DNA from: DATATV01 sp035551355
GTDB taxonomy: Bacteria > Actinomycetota > Actinomycetes > Mycobacteriales > Pseudonocardiaceae
DNA: 64,000 nucleotides
Direction: 5' to 3'
NCBI GenBank assembly: GCA_035551355.1
Contig: DASZNF010000141.1
Coordinates: forward strand, 248,001-312,000
In this document: positions 25,309 to 33,288 of the stretch, one piece after another
Layout: each line of letters opens with the position of its first letter
How positions within the stretch are numbered: the first letter of the stretch is position 1
Notes under the pieces: model-generated
Seen by the model: only the letters and a program-made list of their open reading frames with translations
Database searches by the model: none
Told to the model about the DNA's origin: nothing
Made by a program: the position numbers and the translations under genes

Positions 25309-26151
25309 ATGACGGTGACCCGGTCTGCTTCGGACCTCGGCGCCGACCCGGTCACCCGGGCCGGCGCCCCGGCCCGCGCGCGGCGCCGCCGCGAACATCC
25401 TTTCCTGGCCCGGATCGCGGTGTTCGCGGCCGTGCTCGTGGTGTGGGAACTGGTGCGGTTGACCGGAATCGTGCCGGCCGGGCTGGTGCCCTCGCCGCTG
25501 GACGTGCTGGGCGCGCTGCCCGGAGTGCTGGGCGGCGCGGCGCTGTGGCAGGAGCTCGGCGCCACGCTTTCCGGTGCGCTGGAAGGGTTCGCGGCCTCGC
25601 TGGTGGTCGGGGTGCCACTGGGATTGCTGATCGGCCGGTCGAAGCTCGCCGAGCGGTCCACCCGGCTGGTGTTCGACTTCGTCCGCTCCTTTCCCACCAT
25701 CGCACTGCTTCCGGTGCTGTTGCTGTTGTTCGGCGCGACCACGTTGATGAAGTCGATCGTGGTGTTCCTGGCCTGCGTGTGGCCGGTGCTGTTGCAGACC
25801 ATGTACGGCTGCATGCGGCTGGACCCGGCGGTGGAGGACACCGTGCGGGCCTACCTGATCCCGCGCCGATTGGTGTACTGGCGGGTGATCCTGCCCAACG
25901 CGGTGCCGTTCATCGCCACCGGCGTGCGACTGGCCGCGACCACCTCGGTGCTGGTGGCCATCGCGGTCGAGGTGCTGGCCTCGGTGGACGGCCTCGGCCG
26001 GGCCATCACCGACGCGCAGACCGGCGATGCGACCCCGACCGCCTACGTCTACATCTTCCTGGGCGGCGTGCTGGGTTACCTGATCAACAAAGGTGCGCAC
26101 GCGGCGGAACGCCGGCTGCTGCGCTGGCGGCCACCGGCGAGCGGGGAATGA
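25309..26151 (+). CDS. ABC transporter permease 1
   Basis: About 280 residues with roughly six membrane helices. The binding-protein-dependent permease loop is visible (region VEDTVRAYLIPRRLVYWRVILPNAVPFIATGV, with the EAA-type motif). It belongs to the SsuC/TauC group. The start is ATG 25309; a GTG at 25303 overlapping the previous stop is equally possible, and either indicates translational coupling. It forms the membrane channel with permease 2. Confidence 0.87.
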   Translation: MTVTRSASDLGADPVTRAGAPARARRRREHPFLARIAVFAAVLVVWELVRLTGIVPAGLVPSPLDVLGALPGVLGGAALWQELGATLSGALEGFAASLVVGVPLGLLIGRSKLAERSTRLVFDFVRSFPTIALLPVLLLLFGATTLMKSIVVFLACVWPVLLQTMYGCMRLDPAVEDTVRAYLIPRRLVYWRVILPNAVPFIATGVRLAATTSVLVAIAVEVLASVDGLGRAITDAQTGDATPTAYVYIFLGGVLGYLINKGAHAAERRLLRWRPPASGE

Positions 26152-26981
26152 CCATGCGCCAACGGTTTCTGACCTTCGCCCGCGCCGCGCTGGTGCAGTT
26201 GTGGCTGCCCGTGGTGCTGATCGCCGCGTGGTGGATCGCCTCCTCGTCCAGCACCTCGTTCTACTTCCCGCCGCTGTCCGCCATCCTGGCCGACCTGTGG
26301 CAGGGGCTGACCGGTGGGGATCTGTTGTCCGCCACCGGATACAGCCTGCGCAACCTGCTGCTCGGGCTGCTCGTCGCGCTGGTGGCCGGGGTGGCCGTCG
26401 GCGTGCTGCTGGGCCTGAACAAGGCGGTGGAGGCGGCGACCCGGCCGATGCTGGACTACGCCCGGGCCGTGCCGCACGTGGCGTTCGTGCCGGTGATCAT
26501 CGTGGCGCTGGGCCTTGGCTGGCTGCCCAAGGTGCTGCTGATCGCGCTGGGCTGTGTGTGGCCGATCCTGCTCAACACCGTGGACGGGGTGCGCGGCATC
26601 AGTCCGCAGGTGCTGGAATGCACGCGGGCGTACCGGATTCCGCTGCGGCTGGTGGTGCGCAGGGTGGTGCTGCCCGCGTGCGCGCCGCAGGCGTTCGCCG
26701 GGCTGCGGGTCGCGCTGCAGGTCGGCATGGTGATGCTGATCGTCAGCGAGATGTACGGCTCCACCACCGGAATCGGGTTCTTCGTGCTGCAGAGCGGGGA
26801 GAACTACGCGGTGACCGACACCTGGGCGGGCACGGTGCTGATCGGCGGGCTGGGCTACCTGCTCAGCCTCGTCCTGCTGGCCGCCGAGCAGCTGTCCCTC
26901 GGCTGGTACTTCCAACGGCAACCGGCGCGACGGCGCGGGGCCGTGCGTGTTCCGAGCACAGAGAGGGCCGTCGCGTCATGA
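26148..26981 (+). CDS. ABC transporter permease 2
   Basis: 277 residues, same family as permease 1. It has an N-terminal helix (LVQLWLPVVLIAAWWIAS) and the ATPase-contacting loop (LECTRAYRIPLRLVVRRVVL). The ATG overlaps the stop of permease 1 (ATGA). Having two different permeases points to a heterodimeric channel. Confidence 0.87.
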   Translation: MTMRQRFLTFARAALVQLWLPVVLIAAWWIASSSSTSFYFPPLSAILADLWQGLTGGDLLSATGYSLRNLLLGLLVALVAGVAVGVLLGLNKAVEAATRPMLDYARAVPHVAFVPVIIVALGLGWLPKVLLIALGCVWPILLNTVDGVRGISPQVLECTRAYRIPLRLVVRRVVLPACAPQAFAGLRVALQVGMVMLIVSEMYGSTTGIGFFVLQSGENYAVTDTWAGTVLIGGLGYLLSLVLLAAEQLSLGWYFQRQPARRRGAVRVPSTERAVAS

Positions 26982-27793
26982 CCGTTTCGGCACAAGCCCT
27001 GCGGGCGTCTGCCGCCGACCGCAGCCTGGTGGTCGAGGGCCTTGGCAAGTCCTACGGCGAGGGCGAGGGCGCCCACGAGGTGCTGGCCGAGCTGGATCTG
27101 CGGGTGGACCCCGGCGAACTGGTGTGCATCGTCGGCCCGTCCGGCGCCGGCAAGACCACCCTGCTGCGCTGCCTGGCCGGGCTGATGCCGGCCACCACCG
27201 GCCGGGTCCGCTACGGCGAGACCACGGTGTCCCGGCCGCAGGCCGAGATCGCCGTGGTGTTCCAGGACTATCGCGGCTCGCTGATGCCGTGGATGCGGGT
27301 GCGGGACAACGTGGCCTTCCCGCTGGAGGGCCGGGGCGTGGGCAAGGCCGAGCGGCGGGCGCGGGCCGAGGAGTACCTGGCCGCGGTCGGGCTGACCGGG
27401 GTGAGCGAGAAGTACCCGTGGCAGCTGTCCGGCGGGATGCAGCAGCGGGTGGCCATCGCCCGCGCGCTGGCCTACTCGGCGCCGGTGCTGCTGATGGACG
27501 AACCGTTCGGCTCGCTGGACGCGCAGACTCGGTTCGACCTCGAGGATCTCACCCACCGGCTGCGGGCCGAACTCGGCGTCACCATCGTGCTGGTCACCCA
27601 CGACATCGACGAGGCGGCGTACCTGGGCGACCGGGTGGTGGTGCTGGCCGGGTCGCCGGCCACGGTGGTGGACACGGTGGAGATCGGGCTGGGCAGTGAG
27701 CGGGATCAGTTGCGCACCAAGGCCGATCCCCGGTTCGCCGAACTGCGCGGGCGCATCCTCACCGAGATCCGCTCGGGCCGGGACGCGGTGTGA
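26978..27793 (+). CDS. ABC transporter ATPase
   Basis: 271 residues. Walker A GPSGAGKTT is at 53-61, the signature LSGGMQQRVAIARAL begins near 150, Walker B LLMDEP is at 171-176, and the H-loop is VTHDIDEA. It is typical of the SsuB/TauB/nitrate importer ATPases. The ATG overlaps the permease 2 stop, with GAGAGGG upstream, and its own stop overlaps the start of the VOC gene. It powers the importer. Confidence 0.9.
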   Translation: MTVSAQALRASAADRSLVVEGLGKSYGEGEGAHEVLAELDLRVDPGELVCIVGPSGAGKTTLLRCLAGLMPATTGRVRYGETTVSRPQAEIAVVFQDYRGSLMPWMRVRDNVAFPLEGRGVGKAERRARAEEYLAAVGLTGVSEKYPWQLSGGMQQRVAIARALAYSAPVLLMDEPFGSLDAQTRFDLEDLTHRLRAELGVTIVLVTHDIDEAAYLGDRVVVLAGSPATVVDTVEIGLGSERDQLRTKADPRFAELRGRILTEIRSGRDAV

Positions 27794-28218
27794 CCGGACA
27801 GCGGGTCCGGCCGCGGTTCGACCACGTGGGCATTTCGGTACCCGACCTGGAGGCCGCGGTCGACTGGTACGTCTCGGTGTTCGGCCTGACCGCGGCCCCC
27901 GAGTTCGCCGTGCCGGGCACCGATCTGCGCGGCCGGATGCTGCTGGACCCGGTGTCCGGGTTCCGGATCGAACTGCTGCACCGGCCCAGCGCCCGGCCCG
28001 GTCCCGGGTTCGGCAGTGCGCTGGAGGCGGCGGGCGTGCACGGCTACGGGCACATCTGCCTGTGCGTCGCCGAGGTGGACGCAGAGTTCGCCCGGCTGCG
28101 CGCGGCCGGGGCGGGGGAGCGGATGGCGCCCGGCCCGTCGCCGCGGCCCGGCTACCGGATGGCATTCGTCGCCGATCCCTACGGCAACCTCATCGAATTG
28201 GTCGAGCGAGACGACTGA
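27790..28218 (+). CDS. VOC-family protein (glyoxalase/dioxygenase fold)
   Basis: 142 residues, one vicinal-oxygen-chelate unit. It begins RFDHVGISVPDLEAAVDWY and ends with DPYGNLIELVE. Possible metal ligands are the His in FDHVG, the His in GHICL and the Glu in LIELVE. The family includes lyases, isomerases, epimerases and extradiol dioxygenases; the member cannot be told from the sequence. It starts with a GTGA overlap on the ABC ATPase stop, so it is co-transcribed with the importer and probably acts on the imported compound. Confidence 0.82.
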   Translation: MTGQRVRPRFDHVGISVPDLEAAVDWYVSVFGLTAAPEFAVPGTDLRGRMLLDPVSGFRIELLHRPSARPGPGFGSALEAAGVHGYGHICLCVAEVDAEFARLRAAGAGERMAPGPSPRPGYRMAFVADPYGNLIELVERDD

Positions 28219-28344
28219 TGCCGCCTGCGCCCGAGCGGCGATTGACAAACCGAACTAGGGTTGACCGCACGTTCGGCCGCGCCCGTCACCCCGGCTGGTG
28301 CACCGCTGAACACTTCCGTTCGCCGCGGGAAGCCAGGTACCGGC

Positions 28345-28713
28345 GTGTTCGACGATGTGAGCGACCAGTTCGGCATCAGCTCGATCAGCACTCCTCGAGC
28401 GCTGATCCTCCAGGTGACCGGCGCTATCGACCTGTCCACCAGTGTCTCGGCGCAAGCCCAGTTCCAGGACGCGGTGGCCGAGCTGCTCCCGCCCGCCGTG
28501 CTGGTGCTCGACCTGACGGTCATCGAGGTGCTCAGCGCCGCCGGGGCGCGGATGATGCGGGAGCTGATCGGGCAGTGCGCCCAGCAGGGGGTCGCGGTGC
28601 GGCTGGTCGCCCGGCCGGGCAGCGTGGTGCAGCGCAACGTCAAGATTCTCGGGCTCGACGAGGTAGCCCCGCAGTTCGGCGACCTCGACCAGGCGCTCGA
28701 CTTCGAGTGCTGA
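28345..28713 (+). CDS. STAS-domain anti-sigma factor antagonist
   Basis: About 122 residues, a single STAS domain: LILQVTGAIDLSTSV strand, LVLDLTVIEVLSAAGARMM with the serine that is phosphorylated in SpoIIAA-type antagonists, and the C-terminal ILGLDEVAPQFGDLDQAL. It would bind an anti-sigma kinase and release a sigma factor. The frame is open from TTG 28261, but GTG 28345 gives the usual family length. No partner kinase is nearby, and it is probably independent of the ABC operon. Confidence 0.75.
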   Translation: MFDDVSDQFGISSISTPRALILQVTGAIDLSTSVSAQAQFQDAVAELLPPAVLVLDLTVIEVLSAAGARMMRELIGQCAQQGVAVRLVARPGSVVQRNVKILGLDEVAPQFGDLDQALDFEC

Positions 28714-28754
28714 GGGCGCGACGGCCGCGGCTGGGTGGGCCGTGCGGGTGACCG

Positions 28755-29237
28755 TCAGCGCAGGGTGATCCGCAGCAACGGCAGCATCCGGCCCGGGATC
28801 GACTCGGACGGCGTCTGGCCGGCCCACTCGGCCCCCATCCTGCGGTAGAAGCCCTCGGCGTTCGGCTCCGCGCCGATCATCAGGGTGGCGAAACCGGCGT
28901 CGACCGCGGTGGCCAGCGCGTCCTGCCACAGTCGGCGGCCCAGGCCGGTGCCGATCTGGCCCGGCTGGACCCACAGGTTGCCCAACTCGCCGACCGGCGG
29001 CGCGCCGTCCACGCTGTAGAACCCGGCGACCGCCCCACCCAGCTCGGCGACCACGACGTGCCGCCGGGCCAGGTCGTCGGGGGTGAAGGTGAGCTCGGCC
29101 CGACAGGATTCGAGGAATTCCTCGTCGTAGCCCCAGAATCCCTTGGCGGCCAGGGCCAGATCACTCAGCACGCTCGCCTCGTCCGGCCGGGCCCGCCGCA
29201 GCGTCACCTTCGGTCCGTCCCCCTCGCGCGGTGGCAA
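28755..29237 (-). CDS. GNAT-family N-acetyltransferase
   Basis: 160 residues, one GNAT domain. The acetyl-CoA-binding loop is VQPGQIGTGLGRRLWQDAL; the C-terminal half has FATLMIGAEPNAEGFYRRMG. The substrate is not predictable. It converges on the STAS gene and lies just downstream of the two SDR genes on the same strand, but nothing links it to their pathway. Confidence 0.83.
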   Translation of the reverse strand: MPPREGDGPKVTLRRARPDEASVLSDLALAAKGFWGYDEEFLESCRAELTFTPDDLARRHVVVAELGGAVAGFYSVDGAPPVGELGNLWVQPGQIGTGLGRRLWQDALATAVDAGFATLMIGAEPNAEGFYRRMGAEWAGQTPSESIPGRMLPLLRITLR

Positions 29238-29241
29238 CCCG

Positions 29242-30024
29242 TTACGCGCCGACCATGTTGTAGCCGCCGTCGGCGACCAGGAAACCGCCGGTGATGTGAT
29301 CGGCGTCCGGGGTGGCCAGGAACAGCGCGGTGCCGGCCAGTTCCTCCGGGGCCGGGATGCGGCCCATCGGGGTCAGCTTGCGCAGCGCGTCGCCGCGGCC
29401 GCTCTGCCAGTCCTGGCGGCCCAGGGTCGCCGGGGTCTCGATGAAGCCGGGGGCGAACACGTTGACCCGCACGGTCGGCGCGAACGCCTGCGCGTAGGAC
29501 TTGGTCAGACCGATGATCCCGTACTTGGCCGCGGCGTACTGCGGGGCCCTGGCGCTGCCGCGCACCACCACGGTCGACCCGATGTTCACGATCGCGCCGT
29601 GCCCCTGGTCCAGCATGCGCGCGCCGATCTCGTGGGTGCACAGCATGGTGCCCTTGATGTCCACGGCCAGCACGTGGTCGATCGACTCGGGCGTGACCTC
29701 GCGCCAGGACATCTGCTCGCGGGCCACGTCGCCGACGTTGTTGACGGCCACGTCCAGCGTGCCGAACTCGGTGAACACCCGCTCCACCATGGCCTTGACC
29801 TGGTCGTGCTCGGCGATGTCGGCCTGCACGGTGAACGCCCGGCGGCCCAGCGCCTCGATGGCGCGTACGGTCTCCCGCGCCCCGTCGGCGGAACTGCGGT
29901 AGTGCACGGCGACGTCCGCGCCCTCCTGCGCGGCGCGCAACGCGATCGCGGCACCGAAGCCGGTGCCCGCACCGGTGACCAGGACGTGCTTGCCGGTGAA
30001 CCGGGGCGCGGGGGAGTCGGTCAT
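29242..30024 (-). CDS. SDR-family oxidoreductase A
   Basis: 260 residues, classical short-chain dehydrogenase/reductase. The nucleotide-binding motif is TGAGTGFG, then NNVGD, the catalytic Ser in NIGSTVV and YAAAK. ATG 30024 has an AAAGGGA ribosome binding site. It is transcribed behind SDR B (25 bases apart), and the pair is divergent from the carboxymuconolactone-decarboxylase-like gene with TGTCGACA sites between. It probably oxidises or reduces a hydroxy or keto intermediate of the regulon's substrate. Confidence 0.87.
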   Translation of the reverse strand: MTDSPAPRFTGKHVLVTGAGTGFGAAIALRAAQEGADVAVHYRSSADGARETVRAIEALGRRAFTVQADIAEHDQVKAMVERVFTEFGTLDVAVNNVGDVAREQMSWREVTPESIDHVLAVDIKGTMLCTHEIGARMLDQGHGAIVNIGSTVVVRGSARAPQYAAAKYGIIGLTKSYAQAFAPTVRVNVFAPGFIETPATLGRQDWQSGRGDALRKLTPMGRIPAPEELAGTALFLATPDADHITGGFLVADGGYNMVGA

Positions 30025-30049
30025 GGAAATCCCTTTCTGGGTAACGGTT

Positions 30050-30808
30050 TTACACGAGGGTGCGACCGCCGTCCACGTACAGCACCTGGCCGGTGACGAA
30101 CGCGGACTGGCGGGAGGCCAGGAAGGTGATCGGGCCGGTGAGATCCGCCGGTGTGCCCAGCCGGCCCGCCGGGACCAGCGCCTCCAGTGGGGCGCGCATG
30201 CCGTGGTCGTCGAGGTAGGCGCGGGTCAGGCCGGTCTCGGTGTAGCCGGGGGCGATGGCGTTGACGGTCACCCCGTTCGGCGCCCACTCGCGGGCGAACA
30301 CCCGCATCAGCTGGTTCACCCCGCCCTTGGTGGCGGCGTAGGGCGCGTGGTGCGGGTGGGCCAGCAGGCCGGACACCGAGGACAGGTAGACGATCCGGCC
30401 GTAGCCGCGCGCGGTCATGTGCCGGCCCGCGGCCTGGCCGAGCCAGAACGCGCTGTCCAGGTTGATGGCCAGCAGCCGGCGCCAGGCGTCGTCCTCGATG
30501 TCCAGCGCGGGCCTGCGGTCGTTGACGCCAACGGCGTGCACGAAGATGTGCACCTCGGACAAAGTGTCGACAGCATGCCGGAAAGCGGCGCGGCAGGCGT
30601 CTCCTGTCGACAGCTCGGCGGGCAGACCGGTGATCGCGCCTCGACCGGACTGGCCCGGCTGCGCGATCGCGTCAAGTGCGGCCTCATCGCGATCCAGCAC
30701 GAGCACGTCGACGCCCTCCTGGGCCAGGGATTCCGCGACGGCCGCGCCGATGCCACCCGCACCGGCCACCACCGCGTGCTGTCCCGCCAAGCCAAGCCAT
30801 GTCGACAC
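30050..30808 (-). CDS. SDR-family oxidoreductase B
   Basis: 252 residues, classical SDR: AGAGGIG nucleotide loop, catalytic Ser in YLSSVSG and YAATK. The start is GTG 30808, with GAGGGGC upstream; the codons GTG-TCG-ACA themselves form part of a TGTCGACA site (30800-30807), so the start codon lies inside a candidate operator. A longer open frame upstream crosses the opposite gene and is not coding. Two more TGTCGACA copies lie within the gene (30565 and 30605). First gene of the minus-strand SDR pair. Confidence 0.87.
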   Translation of the reverse strand: MSTWLGLAGQHAVVAGAGGIGAAVAESLAQEGVDVLVLDRDEAALDAIAQPGQSGRGAITGLPAELSTGDACRAAFRHAVDTLSEVHIFVHAVGVNDRRPALDIEDDAWRRLLAINLDSAFWLGQAAGRHMTARGYGRIVYLSSVSGLLAHPHHAPYAATKGGVNQLMRVFAREWAPNGVTVNAIAPGYTETGLTRAYLDDHGMRAPLEALVPAGRLGTPADLTGPITFLASRQSAFVTGQVLYVDGGRTLV

Positions 30809-30885
30809 GTGCTCGCCCCTCGTGGTGTTCGGCCGCATTGCCTCGTGAGCGGTACCGTAGCCCACAAAGTCATCAACTGTCGACA
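30800..30885. promoter_or_regulatory. TGTCGACA operators in the SDR / CMD-like divergent promoter
   Basis: Exact copies at 30800-30807 (overlapping the SDR B start) and 30878-30885 (ACTGTCGACACA, 15 bases before the CMD-like gene's start). A repressor bound here could shut off both directions. Confidence 0.75.
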
Positions 30886-30899
30886 CATGTGGAGGATCG

Positions 30900-31466
30900 A
30901 TGATCGGCAGGTTGCCCGTGCTGCGACCGGCGGAACTGTCGGCCGAGCAGCGTGCGGTGTACGACTCGGTGGTCGGCGGACCGCGCGGGGCCGGGCCCCA
31001 GGCGTTCCCGCTGACCGACGCCGAGGGTGGCCTGACCGGGCCGTTCAACGCCATGCTGTTCAGCCCCGGGGTGGGCGCCGCGTTGCAGGAACTCGGCGCG
31101 GCCATCCGGTTCCGCGGCGGACTGTCGGCGCGGGTACGCGAGCTGGCCATTCTGCTGGTGGCCGCGAAGTGGGACAGTGACTTCGAGCGGTACGCGCACG
31201 AGGCGGTCGGCCGCGGCATCGGGCTGACCGGGGCCGAACTGGCCGCGGCGCGCGCGGGCACGGTGCCGGACTCGGCCGACGGGGCTGAGCGGGCCGCGCT
31301 GGAGCTGGTCGTGGCGATGCTCGACGGGGATGTGGACCAGGCGCTCTGGGGGCGGGCGGCGGCGGTACTGGATCACCGGACGATGGTCGAGGTGTCCACA
31401 CTTGTCGGTTACTACGCCACGCTCGCCCTGCAACTGCGGGTGTTCCGTGTTGGTGTTCCGGGCTGA
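30900..31466 (+). CDS. Carboxymuconolactone decarboxylase-family protein
   Basis: 188 residues of the CMD/AhpD-like fold: RVRELAILLVAAKWDSDFERYAHEAVGRGIG and the C-terminal VEVSTLVGYYATLALQL. Real gamma-carboxymuconolactone decarboxylase is shorter (about 130 residues); this longer type is common in uncharacterised aromatic clusters, so the reaction is open. The cysteine pair of AhpD peroxidase-type members is absent, favouring a decarboxylase or hydrolase-like role. ATG 30900 has GGAGGA upstream and a TGTCGACA site at 30878. Confidence 0.82.
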   Translation: MIGRLPVLRPAELSAEQRAVYDSVVGGPRGAGPQAFPLTDAEGGLTGPFNAMLFSPGVGAALQELGAAIRFRGGLSARVRELAILLVAAKWDSDFERYAHEAVGRGIGLTGAELAAARAGTVPDSADGAERAALELVVAMLDGDVDQALWGRAAAVLDHRTMVEVSTLVGYYATLALQLRVFRVGVPG

Positions 31467-31509
31467 TCGTCCGAGTTGCTTGCACAGTCGCGATCGAGTT
31501 GTCAGAATA

Positions 31510-31521
31510 AGTGTCGACACT
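31510..31521. promoter_or_regulatory. AGTGTCGACACT operator before the FAH operon
   Basis: A perfect 12-bp palindrome, 30 bases before the first FAH-family gene. It is identical to the operator at 40961-40972 beside the GntR gene. Confidence 0.8.
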
Positions 31522-31550
31522 AACTGAGTAGAGGAAGGCAGCGCCGAGCG

Positions 31551-32423
31551 ATGAAGCTGGTGACCTTCGACCAGGGCAGGGTCGGCCGACTGGCCGAGGA
31601 CACGGTCGTCGAACTCGACGTGCCGACCATGCGGGAGTACTTCGAACGCGAGGGCCGGGTCGGCGAGACCGGGGAGACCTTCCCGCTGGCGCAGGTCCGG
31701 CTGCGCGCGCCCATCGAGCCCAAGAAGTTCTTCCACACCGCGGGCAACTTCCGCGAGCACCACGAGGATCTGGAGCGGGTCGACTGGTCGCACCCGGTCA
31801 ACAAGGGCATCGTGTTCTTCCAGAACGTGGACGCCATCATCGGCCCGGAGGACGACATCGTCTATCCCGAGCAGCTGACCAACGAGCTGGACTACGAACT
31901 CGAACTGGTCATGGTGATCGGCAAGCCGGGGAAGTTCTTCTCGGCCGAACAGGCGGCCGAGCACATCGCCGGCTACCTCATCTTCAACGACGTCACCGCG
32001 CGGGACATCCAGCGCCGGGAGATGAAGTCCGGGGTGTTCTCCTTCTCCAAGGCCATCGACACGTTCTGCCCGATCGGCCCGTACATCGTCACCGCCGACG
32101 AGATCGGCGACCCGCACGACCTGGACATGGAGCTGCGGGTCAACGGCGAGGTGCGGCAGCGCTCCAACACCTCCCGCATGTCGGTGTCCATCCCGCAGCT
32201 GGTGGCCTACCACTCGCCGCAGATCTACAGCGCGGGCGACCTGATCACCACCGGCACCATCGCCGGGGTGGCGGCCAGCACGGACGACCCGTTCGCCAAC
32301 TACCTCAAGCCGGGCGATGTGGTGGAGGCCGAGATCGAGAAGCTGGGCGTGCTGCGCAACCGGGTGGTGTCCTGGGCCGACGCGCACGGCGAACCGGCCC
32401 CGCCGGCCGAACAGTGGAGGTGA
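31551..32423 (+). CDS. Fumarylacetoacetate hydrolase-family protein 1
   Basis: 290 residues with the FAH fold. The metal-binding acidic cluster appears in ELDYELELVMVIGKPG and LIFNDVTARDIQ; TGTIAGV is near the C-terminus. The family cleaves, hydrates or decarboxylates acylpyruvates and 2-oxo-enoates after ring opening. ATG 31551 follows a GAGGAAGG ribosome binding site. First gene of a tightly packed operon with FAH 2, an amidohydrolase and a carboxylesterase, controlled by the AGTGTCGACACT operator. Confidence 0.85.
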   Translation: MKLVTFDQGRVGRLAEDTVVELDVPTMREYFEREGRVGETGETFPLAQVRLRAPIEPKKFFHTAGNFREHHEDLERVDWSHPVNKGIVFFQNVDAIIGPEDDIVYPEQLTNELDYELELVMVIGKPGKFFSAEQAAEHIAGYLIFNDVTARDIQRREMKSGVFSFSKAIDTFCPIGPYIVTADEIGDPHDLDMELRVNGEVRQRSNTSRMSVSIPQLVAYHSPQIYSAGDLITTGTIAGVAASTDDPFANYLKPGDVVEAEIEKLGVLRNRVVSWADAHGEPAPPAEQWR

Positions 32424-32427
32424 GCGG

Positions 32428-33288
32428 ATGCGACTGGCCAATCGCGCCGGCCGGCTGGCGCTGCTGACCGATCGCGGCGCGGTGGACGTGCGGCGCGCCG
32501 GCGACGGGCGGTTCGACTCCGATCCGGAGTCGGTGTTCGGGGTGTGGGACGAACTGGCCGACTGGGCGGCCACGGTCGATCCGGCCGAGGCCGAGCCCTA
32601 CGATCCGGCCGAACTGCGCTGTCCGGTGCCCCGGCCGCGGCAGGTGTTCGCGATCGCGCTGAACTACCGGCCGCACGCGGCCGAGGCCGGGTGGCAGGAA
32701 CCGGCGGAACCGTTGGTGTTCACCAAGTTCAGCAGCTGCCTGACCGGCCCGGGCGGGGCGATCGAACTACCGCCGGGCAAGGTCGACTGGGAACTGGAAA
32801 TGGTCGCGGTGATCGGCAGGCCGGCCTACCGGGTGCCGGAGGCGGACGGGTGGAATCCGGTGGTGGCGTTGACGATCGGGCAGGACCTGTCCGAACGCGA
32901 GTCGCAACTGGCCGGGCAGCCGCCGCAGTTCTCGCTGGGCAAGTCCTTTCCCGGCTTCGGTCCGGTCGGTCCGGCGCTGGTCAGTCTGGACGAGATCGAC
33001 GACCGGGACGATCTGGAACTGACCTGCGAGGTCTCCGGCGAGCGCATGCAGCACGACCGGACGGCCAACCTGATCTTCGGCGTGCCGCGGCTGGTCTCGT
33101 TCCTGTCCGCCACCTGCCCGCTGCTCCCGGGCGATCTGATCTTCACCGGCACCCCGGCCGGCGTGGGCAATCGCCGTACGCCCCAACGGTTTCTCACCGA
33201 ATCCGACGAACTGGTCAGCCGGATCGGCGGCCTCGGCGAGATGCGTCACCGGTTCACCGCGCGCGCCGCCCAGGAGGCACAGGTATGA
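32428..33288 (+). CDS. Fumarylacetoacetate hydrolase-family protein 2
   Basis: 286 residues, a second, diverged FAH-fold enzyme. The acidic metal site is in VDWELEMVAVIG and GQDLSERE; FTGTPAGVG is near the end. ATG 32428 has GGAGGTGA upstream, four bases after the FAH 1 stop. Paired FAH genes occur in meta-cleavage pathways as hydratase and decarboxylase partners, which makes a two-subunit or two-step role plausible here (inference). Confidence 0.85.
   Translation: MRLANRAGRLALLTDRGAVDVRRAGDGRFDSDPESVFGVWDELADWAATVDPAEAEPYDPAELRCPVPRPRQVFAIALNYRPHAAEAGWQEPAEPLVFTKFSSCLTGPGGAIELPPGKVDWELEMVAVIGRPAYRVPEADGWNPVVALTIGQDLSERESQLAGQPPQFSLGKSFPGFGPVGPALVSLDEIDDRDDLELTCEVSGERMQHDRTANLIFGVPRLVSFLSATCPLLPGDLIFTGTPAGVGNRRTPQRFLTESDELVSRIGGLGEMRHRFTARAAQEAQV

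Noticed and set aside
24302..28218. ABC operon as a thiamine-precursor or taurine importer
   Set aside because: The NMT1/SsuA fold alone does not fix the ligand; there are no thiamine or sulfonate genes nearby, and the operators tie it to the catabolic genes.
30900..32573. Long minus-strand reading frames opposite the CMD-like and FAH 1 genes
   Set aside because: They lie antisense to well-supported genes with family motifs and ribosome binding sites; high GC content makes such long shadow frames common.
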